From NCBI GenBank assembly GCA_900404475.1, contig OUQQ01000006.1, forward strand, positions 143,134 through 207,133: 64,000 nucleotides of DNA, given 5' to 3'. The stretch is from Spongospora subterranea. Its lineage: Eukaryota; Endomyxa; Phytomyxea; Plasmodiophorida; Plasmodiophoridae. The notes below the pieces were generated by a model, which saw only the letters and a list, made by a program, of their open reading frames with translations, was not told the DNA's origin and searched no databases. Of this stretch, positions 1-12,800 are shown piece by piece (the first letter of the stretch is position 1; every line of letters begins with the position of its first letter). The position numbers were made by a program, and so were the translations under genes.

Positions 1-549
1 AACAGTGGAGACACCCCAATCAGCTAATGTGGTTCCGCGATGAGGAGTGGCGATGGTAGTGATCGATGCGATGTGGCAATAACCGTGGAGGTGGGTGACG
101 ACATGTCGGGCATCCAGACCTCCAAGGGAATGGGCAATAATATTGACACGTTGTTCATGGCAAATCTGTCCGCTGGCGTAAAGCCCACTGATATAAGCTA
201 ATAGAGCAGACGCCCGCCTCTCAATACTAGCTGCATGAGGTACTAGTGGCTCAAACACGGTGCACCCCAAACTACGAAGCGCGTCCGATATCTGATGGAA
301 ATAAGGCATGCGGAAGTACCGCCCTATGTCCATCAATCCATGGCAAAGGATGAGGGGATTCTTGGGCGTTGGCCCCAACATCAAAGTGGGAATCCGACGA
401 TTATCTGCCCACGAACATACTGTATATTGTCTGACTGTGTGTGTTATAGCCGTGTCACGTTTGACACACACAGCAGTCCGCAGTATATCGGTCTGTGAAT
501 CTGTTACACACAATATCATGGGGGGAACTGATACACTGATATCCGCCAT
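1..549 (-). CDS. Triacylglycerol lipase, alpha/beta hydrolase (3' end cut by window edge)
   Basis: The frame is open from an ATG at 549 down to base 1, 183 codons with no stop, so the C-terminus lies outside the window. Residues about 65-72 read NPLILCHGL, the oxyanion-loop HG motif. The nucleophile elbow reads NIIAHSLGG, with the catalytic serine in A-H-S-L-G-G. It is followed by ITTIATPHRG and ADW, the arrangement seen in fungal triacylglycerol lipases and related PGAP1-like hydrolases. The acid and histidine of the triad would be in the missing part. Expected activity is ester hydrolysis of acylglycerols. There is no obvious signal peptide at this start. The hydrolase family is certain; the substrate is inferred from family resemblance. 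Confidence 0.85.
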   Translation of the reverse strand, partial: MADISVSVPPMILCVTDSQTDILRTAVCVKRDTAITHTVRQYTVCSWADNRRIPTLMLGPTPKNPLILCHGLMDIGRYFRMPYFHQISDALRSLGCTVFEPLVPHAASIERRASALLAYISGLYASGQICHEQRVNIIAHSLGGLDARHVVTHLHGYCHIASITTIATPHRGTTLADWGVSTV

Positions 550-838
550 AATGTAAACAAACACATAACCCCATTGCTGGATATCGGAAAATCGCCCGAT
601 CTGCAGACAGCTAATTCAGTTCAGACGCTATTAAACTGTCTGAAAACTGAATAAGGTAGCTAAGTATCTAGAACCTGACGTGTGATCGCATTATCGGAAT
701 GGTAGAGTTTTACGGGTATATCCGACGCGGAACGACTGTTGCTCAAACATCAGCAGTTTTATTTCCTTTAGTTGTTAGATGTGGCAAGGAGACCATGATG
801 CAGTTCTGTTTCCGTAGTTGAGTAGATCAATTATAATA
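550..838. other. Intergenic, divergent promoter region
   Basis: This lies between the start of the lipase (-) and the start of the coiled-coil gene (+), so it must hold both promoters. I see no open frame and no recognisable element. A short ATG/GAT repeat begins at 838 and supplies five successive in-frame ATGs for the next gene. Confidence 0.5.
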
Positions 839-2612
839 ATGATGATGATGATGGGGCCCGTATGGGCCATGATCATGATCATGAACTTGACATACCGTCA
901 TAGGTTGAATTGTCGCGGATCGTGATCGCCAAGCACAACCTGAGCTCCATGATTCTGGGCAGGATATCGTCGGCAAGGTAAGCGGGCGTCATGCTCGTCG
1001 TCGACCTATCACAACGGGTGTATTTCACAGGTTTGGTGAGCGGGTTGATGACGATGGGTCCTACAGCGACGATTTTAACGCACCAGGGGATGCCGATCCC
1101 GATGATTTACCACCGCCAAGTTTCGACAGTCATGATCATTCTCCACGACCTCTCGGATCCCGTTCCAGCGAAGGAACGCCTCAATCAGCTTCGATCAACC
1201 AGAGCGCTGTGGAAACCTCTGAGAGTAAATCCCAATCGGTGGCATCAGACGGCTCCCGACGTCGGTTCTATGATTTATCACGCGGTAGGCTGGTTTCAGC
1301 CTACTTGCATATCTTGATGCTAATCACGATTACATAGCCGGCCATTCTTCCAGTAAAAAGAATCAAATTTCCAAGCTATTACGTCAGCATCAAAAGGTGC
1401 ACATCCGTTTGCATTCATTCCAGAGTATTACAGCGCCATTACAGGAAAACGCCCAACTACGCGAAGCCTTGACCAAATTACAAAGACGGGCCAGGAATGT
1501 AGCCAGCGAAAATGAGAACGTTGATCTCAGACGTCAACTTTCAGAGCAAAAAATGGAAATAAAGACTCTGAAATCGGTAGAGAGCCCCGCCAGTTTGTAT
1601 GTAAAATATAACCCAACCCAAGCCTCATGTAGGAAATTAGGCGCCACCAAAATATTCAAATGGAGTATGAGCAATCTCAATCTGAATATCCTGAAAGGAT
1701 CAGAAGTATGGCTAAAGAATTACGTCAAGTCAAGGAAAAAAACAAAGAGCTGTTGGTGCAGAATCGAGAAGGAGACCGGCAAGTTCGATCTCAACACGAT
1801 AAAATTTGTCTGGTCTGTTATTCACTTAAGAGACCGTGTCCATTTGTAATTGATACCCTCTGATCACATCTGCAGCTTCAAAAACAGAGTCAGAAAACCA
1901 ATTCGAAGAAGGGATTTGACGTTCAAGTCGAGATGGAACAAGAGAGAGAAAAATGGAGCAACGTTGAACAAGTTTTGTGAACCTTTTTTATATTACGCTC
2001 AGACGACACATACCGACACCTCAAACTTTAGGATTTGCGACGGCAGATTACTGAGCTCAAGCTGGCGATACAGACGGAACAACGGCGGAATCGGCGACTG
2101 AGCAATACAATGAAGAACCACAGGCAGCAATTAGAAGGTCAGGTGGTGGACTGCAAGCTTGACCAAATCATGACGATGTAATACTAGGCGAAATTATACG
2201 GCTCGGGAGTTTACTTAAAGAAAAAGATAAGAAGATATCGTCCAGTTCTCAGAAAATCGAGCTGATGATGCGTCAGTCATCAAATGATATCTTACAAAAT
2301 GGGATCCAACAGACCATTTTCGAGAAAGAAACTTCTTCAGAAGGTTTTGAAATCATCCACCAGATTGAGTTCGCGGATTATTTTTTCAACCCTATGTGCA
2401 GAAACCGTTTTCGAACCACCAGATAATGGTATGGTCAGATCTGCATTCCTATCGGACTCAGGTCGTGATAATTCTCTCCAAGAAATTACTGGGATATCTG
2501 CAGAGTACGATGAAGATTTTGATGAGTATGTCTAAGATAGTCTACCACTTTGTATTATATTATTCATTCATTTTCTAGGCTTGGAGTTGACGAGCTAAAA
2601 GCTCTATTGTAA
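839..2612 (+). CDS. Coiled-coil protein with many very short introns (possible ciliary protein)
   Basis: About ten small exons join in frame. Clear ones are 839-859 (five ATGs then Gly-Pro), 904-977, one from 1031 rich in Ser/Asp/Pro, and a last exon 2579-2612 after an intron with a GTATGT donor at 2526. Introns are about 27-60 nt; the junction near 1275-1310 is the one I cannot fix. After a disordered N-terminal third the protein is almost all coiled coil (QLREALTKLQRR, KELRQVKEKNKELL, DLRRQITELKLAIQ, RLGSLLKEKDKK) and ends DELGVDELKALL. The heptad pattern resembles lebercilin-type ciliary proteins, but I found no diagnostic motif, so function is unknown. The stop codon lies inside the 3' end of the convergent 5-phosphatase gene. 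Confidence 0.65.
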
Positions 2613-3668
2613 AATACACGATCCTTGACTGGGCATATTGGGATTATTTGCCCTGGCGGTCGACCAATCGCTTGTAATCATGAACGTAGCGATAACCGGC
2701 CGATGATCAGATGTTTTGACCTCGTTAACGCTGGCGTATTTTAATTGTACGATGTGTGTACTCTCTTTCCACAGTATCCGATCTGTCCATGACGGTACTC
2801 GTTGCTTCTTACTGCTGTCGTATACGTCGCTATTCTTATCGAATTTATACGATGGGAGAAATGTGATATCGCCTTCCGTAAAACCAGAGAATATATTCCC
2901 TTTTCTCATTTCCATGGTAAGCTGCTCGTTCGCCTTCATCACCTCGAGCATTTGGGATTTGATTAACGAATCGACCATGCGTCTACCCCCGTTTATTCGG
3001 TAATTCAAGTCCCCAAACCAAAATACGATGTCAAATGCCTCAGATGCCCGCCGGCCGTTTGATCCTGATAGACTCAGACCACTGTCAATCGTGTGAAAGT
3101 CGGCGTTCCTTTGCGAGACGCCATTATCGTGGGCATGAAAATGACAATTAATAAATACGAACGATAGATTCCCTAACGTGAATGATATGGCAACACCTCC
3201 TGAGATATTCGTTGTGATGAGACCATTGTATTGATGATGGACGCCACAAATACCTTTATTACCAATCACATTTCCAACTCCAGTAGCGACGGAACTGCTT
3301 GAGATATTTGACACACATTGATACAGCTCCCGCCTGATGAAGATCGCTAAATGAATTGCGTTCAATGTCACAGATTGAACAGCAACCCATTTATCACCAA
3401 GATGATGAACTAGCTTGCGCACCCATTTCGTTTTGTCATCATAAACCAGGGATACTTCTAGTGACTGGCCACATTCTTCGGTCCCGATGGCATAAACATC
3501 AAACGATTCCTTAGGAATAAATAGCGCCAAATCATCAGTAGGAGTGCAAGCATGCAAATTCCATGTTCCAATAAAGACAGTAATGGATGGGGGCTTTGGA
3601 TCCGTAGGATGATTTGTTGATTCCAACCGGTCTGTATTGGCGCCAGCTTCAGCGTCACCAGCGGGCAT
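2604..3668 (-). CDS. Inositol-polyphosphate 5-phosphatase (catalytic domain only)
   Basis: Single-exon gene, ATG at 3668, about 354 residues, roughly the size of a lone IPPc domain. It removes the 5-phosphate from phosphoinositides or soluble inositol phosphates in the cytosol or at membranes. Motifs in order are FIGTWNLHA, FINCHFHAH, FWFGDLNYR (magnesium and active-site motif), VPSWTDRILW (the family's P-x-W-x-D-R-I-L) and KTSDHRPVIATF. There are no SAC, SH2, CAAX or transmembrane parts, so it resembles a type I/II core without localisation domains. A short polar N-terminus precedes residue 30. The 3' end overlaps the convergent coiled-coil gene by 9 bp. Substrate preference cannot be read from the sequence. 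Confidence 0.93.
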   Translation of the reverse strand: MPAGDAEAGANTDRLESTNHPTDPKPPSITVFIGTWNLHACTPTDDLALFIPKESFDVYAIGTEECGQSLEVSLVYDDKTKWVRKLVHHLGDKWVAVQSVTLNAIHLAIFIRRELYQCVSNISSSSVATGVGNVIGNKGICGVHHQYNGLITTNISGGVAISFTLGNLSFVFINCHFHAHDNGVSQRNADFHTIDSGLSLSGSNGRRASEAFDIVFWFGDLNYRINGGRRMVDSLIKSQMLEVMKANEQLTMEMRKGNIFSGFTEGDITFLPSYKFDKNSDVYDSSKKQRVPSWTDRILWKESTHIVQLKYASVNEVKTSDHRPVIATFMITSDWSTARANNPNMPSQGSCILQ

Positions 3669-4363
3669 CAATAAAACAAGTCTGAGCCTTGAATAAGATG
3701 AGAAGTATGTGGCGAGATCAATAGGTATACCATTCGTTGTTATCTGGTTTTTTTCTCTCTAATTTAGGATGCCATTCATTTTTCAGTATACCATTCGGTT
3801 AAAATATAACCATTCAGTTTTAGTTAGTATATTTTCAGTTTTCTACAAGCAGCAGATAAAATTACTACTATTTCACATTAAGCCAAGGCCGCGTCGATAA
3901 ATGCCAAAAATTCCGCAAAAATCAGAAACTATTAGTAATAACGACTGTCAACATATTATACTGTTGTCGCCGTTGATGCGTTATAAACTGCAAATTTCTA
4001 AAAAAACAGGCACCAACCTGTGTTGAAATCAGGACGATGGCGGGACGCAACTCTACTGTAGATCTGCGACAGACCTTGTCCCAAAGAAACGTTGCCCCCG
4101 TAACTGCTATTGGCCCTACTCGCCGTTTTGGGCACTGGCAGTGATTGAAACATCTGAAGACTTGGTATCTTAAGCTCGATGTTACAGATGTGTGTCAGAT
4201 ATTTCCAAATTGTGAAACGCGGCCCTGTGGCAGAGTGTCGCCAGTGAGTAATGAGGTTACCCCTGCCGGGACGAAGTAACTGAATGCTGGGCCGGTCCAC
4301 ATTTGAAAACTTGGTATCAGAATATCGTTGTGATCGACTAGCTGAACTTGTCATTGGTTGCCA
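3669..4363. other. Divergent intergenic region with a possible upstream exon
   Basis: AT-rich spacer between the 5-phosphatase (-) and the zinc-finger gene (+). On the plus strand an ATG at about 4036 opens a 35-codon frame beginning MAGRNSTVDLRQ, and near 4170 another frame reads TDVCQIFPNCE. Both look codon-like and could be 5' exons of the zinc-finger gene, but I could not find a splice phase that joins them to it. Confidence 0.3.
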
Positions 4364-5658
<1,295 letters not shown>

Positions 5659-5851
5659 ATGCTTCACATCGTGTACATAACTGAACCTTCCACCGGTCTA
5701 TAATATAAGAAGTAAATATGTATCGAAACTAACCCACCGTAACGTCGAATTTCGATCCCATTCCATAGATAGGTTCAGTACAATCCCTGTCATTTATTGG
5801 CGAGAAAGTTAGCAGTTAATTATGGGTCTTCTGTCAAAAATAGTTAGTGAA
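5659..5851. other. Convergent 3' spacer
   Basis: Short AT-rich stretch between the stop codons of the zinc-finger gene and the PhoD-like gene. It must contain both poly(A) sites. No other feature is visible. Confidence 0.5.
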
Positions 5852-7753
5852 TCAGTAGAGACAATGCCACCAAAACTTTACCCTCTTAGAGTTTCTTCTG
5901 ATGCGATATATTAATGTCGTCACCATCACTGATACCGCTGTCAGTACAATGGCATTGGTTTGCCAAGCACGTATCCTGAATCCTAAATTGAACACATTTT
6001 GAGATGCTTGTGTCCACTGTGACGGCGATTTGTAAAATATTGGGATAGCTTCGTAGTTTTCTGATTGGCCGTTGACTATCAAGGCGTTGTGCCCGATATT
6101 AACAGCGTCAGGTACGAGCTCCCAGCTGCCGAGTTGCCTGGGTCCAAGAAACAAGCACATAAAGTGGAAAATACACACTTTCAGTTGGTTGGCGGCTGTA
6201 CTTGCGACAGTCACCCCGCTTGTCACAATTTGCTCGATGCAATGACGAGAAGATGTCGCGTGCGAGGTTGCTTTCTGGCAAATGCGCGACCTCAAGAAAA
6301 GATGCACGTCTCCCGCCAAGAACGTCGACTTGTTAGCAAATTTGCCAACGAGGTCTAACAAAGTAGACGTTTCCCGGCGATGGACAGAATGCGATGTTAA
6401 CTTTTCCCCTTCAACAATGTCAGCCAGAGTGGCAAACCATTTGAAAGGTGCGAACATGAACGGAACACTTGAAACGACGAACATGCGTGAAATAGAAGTA
6501 TCCTGGCCATAACGATGAATTGACGTGTTCACTCTGTGCATTTGTGCTTTTCCAAGCATCGGAGCGTTCCCATCGAAACTGAATGTTCGCTGAAAACGTG
6601 TGTCTACAAATATGAAAGCAAACGAGCTAATCACTTTGTTGAAGTCTGCACAAACTTGGCTCAATTCTGTCCCATTTTCATGAAAAACGTCTCTGTGCAG
6701 CTGGAACTGATATTCTAATAATGCTTGACGACCGGCCAAGAGTAACGGTCCACGGCCGTCTCTGAAATGTTCTGCATCAAGGTTATTTCTGATCACCACG
6801 ATTGTAAATATATGAAATGGAAGTCAAGTTTTGATGACTCTAACATAATGTCATGATCGTCTAGAAGCATCCAATTTGCTGCCGTGCTCAATAGTGTGCG
6901 CATTTCAGGAGCCGACCTAAGAACTGATTTCAGAATGCAAGATACTTGAAAAGTTGCGAAGTTATACCAAACTCTTCTATAAGCACTACGAAACTCTTCA
7001 AGCAACACTTCAAAAGGTTTCAACCGGCCACCGCGATTCCAATTGTGAAATATTGGATCCGCATAAATCTGATCACCTAAAAACAACAAAAAGATAAGTT
7101 GCGACCTATTGCATGTGAATTTTATACCAATATGCATCATTCCGATCCGTGATTGCACGTTTTCATCTTCTGAAAGTTGTTTGAGAAATGATCCGTCATG
7201 GTCGGAATCAAAGTTGTTACAACTGGCAATTCTGGTATAACAATTCTGTTAATGGGACGCAAACCACATTGAAGCAAAAATACACGATCTTAAAGCTTGA
7301 ATCACGATTGCTTGAGAGCGTAGAGAAGCTTGCACGGGAACTGATTCCATTTTTGCTAGACAAGTGTATCAGGTAGTGCTGGCCTAAAAAACATTAGACT
7401 ACTGCAAACTGTTTCAAAATGGGACCGACCTGGCTCTAGACTTGATAGAATCCAAATGCTGGGCTTCTCAGCAATGATAAGAGTCTCGCTGTATATATCT
7501 TCACCAGAGAGCGATAACACAGCCTGGACTGGCGTATGCACAAGATGCCTATGAGAATGAGGTTGACCTGGATGGATGCACACAATGCCGATTATCGACT
7601 GTACCTGTCTAGCGCATCATACATGATACGGGCATTGTTTGTGTTGACGTCGCCCACGACAATGAGAATGGGCTCCTGGAACTGTGGGATGGCACTGATT
7701 GTCAAGCAACTGATCGATATTGCTAGAAGGCGCAAAATAGAAACGACAATCAT
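5852..7753 (-). CDS. PhoD-like secreted/membrane metallophosphatase
   Basis: The gene starts with an ATG at 7753 and a hydrophobic signal peptide (VVSILRLLAISISCLTISA). Five introns of about 40-60 nt are placed by frame: near 7617-7580, 7430-7387, 7260-7222, 7125-7078 and 6845-6795. Metal-binding motifs are IASCNNFDSDHDGSF, MHIGDQIYAD (the PhoD H-x-G-D-Q) and LLDDHDIINN, the last restored only by splicing. A later SGVTVASTAANQ segment follows. The protein ends with a transmembrane helix (AIVLTAVSVMVTTLIY) and a basic tail, so it is probably a type I membrane enzyme facing the lumen or exterior. Family members are phosphodiesterases or phosphatases; the substrate is unknown. It shares its upstream region with TRM13. 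Confidence 0.85.
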
Positions 7754-8251
7754 GATTGATAAATGCACAGCAGCGAGTGGTTTCGCTTTGCCTCATCAAT
7801 CCCGTGTCACTCTGCTCCGCCCGCACTAAAACGTAACAGTGCACGATACACGATATCTATCAGCTGCACTCGCCAGCCACAGTCACAGACTGTAAGCTGT
7901 CCTCTGCACCTGACGTTTTCAACCATCTTCAGTGCGTCACCCATAAATGTGCAATACAGGTTATATCTATTGCAATGCCAGATTTACAGAAACCTGAATT
8001 TTGTCGAAATTCATTTTTGAACTGTACCAAACCGTACTTATTGCTGTATTTTTGACCCCTTTCAACGTCTAGTGCAACCTCTGCTATCTCTACACACGTC
8101 ATTTTCGAGAAACTTTTTGCAAATTTTGCACACTTCATTAAAAACCGCTATTTACCTACAGGCTACAGTACGCAGTTATTTGAGGATCCCAGATCACTCC
8201 GGCGGAGTAGCGCGAATTATTGCAGATTTTCCGATTTTGGACAGATTTCAC
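7754..8251. promoter_or_regulatory. Divergent promoter region, PhoD-like / TRM13
   Basis: About 500 bp between two divergent start codons. The 180 codons upstream of the TRM13 ATG are open but read as low-quality sequence and may be 5' UTR, or contain an intron ending at 8159. No promoter element can be named with confidence. Confidence 0.35.
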
Positions 8252-9394
8252 ATGTTGCCATGTCAACATTTTTGTAAGCATACTAATCGGCATTGTCACC
8301 GACCCGTTTTGGTGACGAATAAATTATCATCGTATTGCCTCTTTCATCAAGATGAACCTGTCCAGAATATGACCTTCTGTACTGCTTGTCGAACATGGGT
8401 TCGGTCTGCGACGTTCCGTGCTCACTCTGGGAAAAAGTGTCCTGTGCTAAAGCGGCAAATGGTCTTAAGGTGCGTCCAATTTTGTGCTTTGTGGATGAAC
8501 CGGTTGAATAAGACTCGTAACAGGAGTCAACCATTTTATGACGAAAACTGTAATGGACACAACGATTGCGTCCCAGGCTTTGTTCCAGTTTCAGTCAGGG
8601 CTGACGACCTTGAATCCCGAATTTTGTCCTTTAGCAAACAGTATGGTATACAACCACTTGATATTACAGCGTCCGATCAGGCAATATCACCAGCAATGAA
8701 GCATAGTCTTCAACATGATGCCATCATCGCAAGAATTTCACGGATCAAGGGTATGAATGAGGGAATAGCAGTTGTCGAACTTGGCGCTGGCAAAGCTGAT
8801 CTGTCTGAAGCAATTATACTGAAATTTCAAAACGATTTCAAGGAACGTGTGGGCGTTGTTGCTGTCGATATGTGCTCGTTCAGGCACGCCGCAGACTGCC
8901 GGTTACGACGCCTCTCAGAATTCACCCGCGCCACAATCGATATTCGCCATTTCAGACTGGATAAAGTCGACATTATCAACCGCAGAGAAAGCTGTATCTG
9001 TGTCAGCAAACATCTTTGCGGATCAGGGTTCGATTATGCATTACGATGTATTGTCAATTCTGAAAAACGCGTCAACGCCGTTGCAATGGCTCCATGCTGC
9101 CATCAGAAGTGTACATGGGGTGCACTTGTTGGCAGGAAATATCTCGAGAATTTGGGCTTTGATTCACACGACTTTGAGTCAATGTGTAGGTTTTCGTCAT
9201 GGGCAACTCTCTTATCTGAACAATGCTCCACTCCCCAGCAGTTTATTATCGGGAAAACGTGCAAGTACCTAATCAACCGATGTCGAATGGAATACCTAAA
9301 AGAAAGCGGATTTATCAACGCCGCGCTCACTGAATACATCGACAGCTCGGTGACGCCCGAGAACGTTTTGCTTGAAGCGACAAGGAATCCATGA
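8252..9394 (+). CDS. TRM13: tRNA 2'-O-methyltransferase TRM13 (position 4)
   Basis: The likely start is the ATG at 8252, where the CCCH zinc finger begins (MLPCQHFCKH, then C-H-R-P and CLFH). A second CHHC-like finger follows (FCTACRTWVRSATFRAH, with KKCPV). A 54-nt in-frame intron (8470-8523) separates these from SQPFYDENCN. The methyltransferase core has VVELGAGKADLSE (AdoMet motif I), CVSKHLCGSGFD and the family signature MAPCCHQKC, and ends GFINAALTEYIDSS. The enzyme adds a 2'-O-methyl group at position 4 of the tRNA acceptor stem, using AdoMet. At about 360 residues it is compact for the family. No regulation is visible. Confidence 0.93.
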   Translation: MLPCQHFCKHTNRHCHRPVLVTNKLSSYCLFHQDEPVQNMTFCTACRTWVRSATFRAHSGKKCPVLKRQMVLRCVQFCALWMNRLNKTRNRSQPFYDENCNGHNDCVPGFVPVSVRADDLESRILSFSKQYGIQPLDITASDQAISPAMKHSLQHDAIIARISRIKGMNEGIAVVELGAGKADLSEAIILKFQNDFKERVGVVAVDMCSFRHAADCRLRRLSEFTRATIDIRHFRLDKVDIINRRESCICVSKHLCGSGFDYALRCIVNSEKRVNAVAMAPCCHQKCTWGALVGRKYLENLGFDSHDFESMCRFSSWATLLSEQCSTPQQFIIGKTCKYLINRCRMEYLKESGFINAALTEYIDSSVTPENVLLEATRNP

Positions 9395-9840
9395 GTGAGC
9401 CATTGTATATTGTGTCATAAAATATTTCCTTTGAAAAAGTCTACGTATTTCATGACTGTGTCGTCGTGTGATTCGTGAACGTTTTGCCCAAATCATTCGC
9501 TGAGTCAAGCTGTATACATGTCCATACATACCAGGTCAACATCAACTCTGTTTCTCACTCTGCCATGCGAGCTTGATAATGGTGCTCGCATGGAAGAGTG
9601 AGAACACCAATGGATTATCCGGACTACAGTATTAAGCCAGTTCAGCGAAGAATAACCGAAAGAAGAAACATTATCACCAAATAAATGAGCTTCGAGTGTG
9701 TAATTCGGTCCGGTGTACATATGCCCCGGCTCAAAGTGACCATATTGATCAGGTACAGACATCATTCATTACCTGAATCCCATATGCCTCATCGCAGCAC
9801 CACGAGTGCTTAGGTCGGGACATGGCCGATAATCTTCTCA
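9395..9840. other. Intergenic region with a strong hairpin
   Basis: Between TRM13 and the WDR7-like gene. It holds the inverted repeat listed separately. On the minus strand an ATG near 9764 opens an 85-codon frame (VPDQYGHFEPGH, NYTLEAHLFGDN) that reads like protein in its first half but matches nothing I know; I do not call it a gene. Confidence 0.4.
9554..9602. repeat. Inverted repeat / hairpin, 19-bp arms
   Basis: The left arm is CTCACTCTGCCATGCGAGC and the right arm is GCTCGCATGGAAGAGTGAG. The two pair at 18 of 19 positions around an 11-nt loop. It lies 160 bp downstream of TRM13 and is not followed by a T-run. It could be a small structured RNA, a 3'-end signal or a transposon relic. 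Confidence 0.7.
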
Positions 9841-12800
9841 ATGGATCTTAAGACTCTGACAGCCCCGTTCGTATGCTGGACCAATGCTCCAGAGCATCAT
9901 ATCACGTGCTGCTGTGCTGTTGAAGGCGCGCCGGGGGCCCCAACTTCACATATTGTCACTGGCTCACAATCCGGTGGCCTAGTTCTCTGGCGAAAACAGC
10001 CTATTCCGACTAGCCATACAGCTCTACCATTACCTAACAATGATATGGTCACGCTTATGGAATCGAGCATTCATTCACAACTCCAAGATATGATGTTAAC
10101 GCGCTCAAGTTCTGATGGTGACCAATATCTGCCCGTTGCGGTAGTTCTAGGCCGTAAGGAGTCTGGGATCGCTGTCACTGCTGCGGCAGCGTTCTACTTT
10201 GCAAATACTGCTCTGTTCATTATAACTTATGAGGATGGTCTCGTCTCTGTTCATGAATGTCAGAAGTTCGTCTCCGTGATACTTCGCTTTTTAATCGTAC
10301 TGGTTAGGCCTTAGTGGCGATTGCATAATATCGGTTCAAGCTCTTTCCATCTGGACCGCTAAGATTCGCGTCTATTTACACTCACCAGATGATCCTTTTG
10401 TTATGGCGGTCTGTGTTCCAAGACAGCAAACTTCAACCCAGGTCTTTATTTTACGGATTGGGCTTGGCGAGGGGTATCGGGGAAGCCTTTCTGTTGTAAG
10501 GACCATTGATGCTGATTTGCCGGTGATTGACGCAGAACTCATCAACAAACAAAAACGAATCTGTATCATTACGCGCCGACAGATCTATATTACAAGCACT
10601 CAAGAAGTCGATGAGAGTGTCACTTTTCCAACTGCTAAAGACAGCAACCCTATTGGCATTGCCGTCTCTGAAGCTCATCTGGTGGTCATCAACAGTCAGC
10701 GGTTGGATTTTTTCAATCTTTCTGAGAATTGCGTAACGCTGAAGAAAACGTTGGACTTGTTGGAAAGCGACATTTCTGGAGCAATTTTTTCTCAAGACGG
10801 ATCGAAGCTCTTCGTTTTTTATGGACACAATGCCTCCGTTCTAATACTGCAGACCTATGACGAACCTCTTGTTGTTGCACGAATTGACTCACAGCACTTT
10901 TCTGAAAGACCATCAACGCCAGATTATTTTTGCCCATCTCTGCAATGCATCGTGACATCCACGTCCCTTATTATGAGTGGTGGCGAATCTTTGCCAGACG
11001 GTGCCATTCTGGAATATAAAATGGACGAGCTTTACCATCCGATTGTGTCATGTCTGTCTGATTTATTCACGAAGAAACGGGATCGTCCGCAGATTACAAG
11101 CTCTTGCTTTATATTTATCGCTTCGCCATTGCTTGCTGCTGGATATGGTCGGTCCATTACCTTTGCCGTCCTCGGTAGTTGAATCTGTTAACAGACAACG
11201 GTGAGGTTCGCATTCAAAGACTTGAGTTGGACGCCTCTATGCAGACTCTTCATTGGCATACGTCCGGTATCACTGCACTTTTCAATGTGTCCACTGAGCT
11301 ATTCTCTGGGGACGATGATGGTCGGATTTCTATCTGGAAATTGAATCCAAAGTAACTGCATCTGCATATTATTAATTTGATTCTAATCTGTCTTTGATTT
11401 CCCTCTAGTTCTGTAGAGTTTCTTGCTGGGTTCGACGTGCATTATGGGGCGATAACGAAGTTTTATCCACTAATGCGATCGCGAGTCGCCGCAGTGGCAT
11501 CAGATTTGTCCTTCTCCGTACTTGAGGTATCGGAAACCACAGGCGCTAGATGTTTGATCACCGCACCTGGCCATGTGCGCCCGATCGTTAGGTAAAACCT
11601 TCAAGTCGTTATCTTTCAATTCAATAACCGAATGAGTAGTTTTTTGTGCAATTCGTGGACAGAGATTGCAGATTACGCCATCCCCATCACCGAAAATGGG
11701 ACTATATATATTTGGGCAATTTCTACGGGCACGTTGGATAGCATTCTGAAGGGTAAAGCTGCCAGAACATTCATTGATATCCATAAATTCAGCCCCGAGA
11801 ATATTAGCGGTCCATACGTTCAGGTGAGTGGCTCTCTGGGTCTCACTTTCGTACTGACTCAAACAATAGAGCGCGTCGAACGGGCTATTTAGGCACCTTG
11901 CAAATGTAGATGCGAGGCTGCATGCATCCATATTCACTTTGGATATCGTTGCCACTACTAACCTATGCGTGGATTGTTCAAATATCGAGTTAACAGCCAG
12001 TGGAAGCAGACAAGGACCTGAGCGTGATAACGAGTTTGATGAACTGAATGACAGTTCGTGATGTTTTGATTGGTTTAATGCATCTTGTCCATCCTCTTGA
12101 ATAGGTCCTGATCGTAACAAAGACGTTGGCAAAATGCCAAGCATGGTTTTGAACGATTCCATACGGTTTGCCATGTCACTGTTGCTAGACTGGACACTAG
12201 ATTCCGAGCTTGATAGGGTAATGTCTGTGGATCAGACTTTCGTCAGTGGGTATTAAATTCTCTCAGCAAATGTCAGAGCGACTTTTAATGGTAGATCTTT
12301 TTCGTATGGTGGCAGATAAATTGAGTGGCATTCTATGCTATGCTGCTTTCGGAACTGTTTTTGCACATGCTGCTTATGGGCAATCAAACAATCAGCGTAG
12401 GGGTCTTCGCAAAGGTGGTTCAAAATTGCTCATGTACCTCCATAGTCCCTTTCTCCATCACTCTGCTGCTACCGTCTCGTTGGCCAAGTACATCTCGATG
12501 GCGGTTTTCTCATCGTTTTACAGCCATGCAATCCCTCTATATTAATTCACTGTACTTGCCTCTGGTACCAAAACTGTTATGTCATTTTTTTTCTCGGAAT
12601 AATGTTTCCTATTCTTCAGATGTGTCACGGATTGGTCGTTGATCAATCGCTGTTTTCTCGTTTTCTAACCAATTATGGTGTTCTTCTACCTGATGCTTTA
12701 TGTCTTTATAAAGAGCCGGCTCTTAGGGTATCGGTTGGCATCAGGCTTCAAAATTTGCAACTTTATTGATCCGGTAGTTGTGTAGGTATTATCAGCGTTT

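Noticed and set aside
6130..6175. Possible intron (GT...CAG, 41 nt) in the PhoD-like gene
   Set aside because: Removing it would shift the frame, whereas the unspliced frame continues to a transmembrane helix and stop.
7188..7376. 62-codon plus frame at 7.2 kb
   Set aside because: Antisense to exons of the PhoD-like gene, where the minus reading gives metal-binding motifs after splicing.
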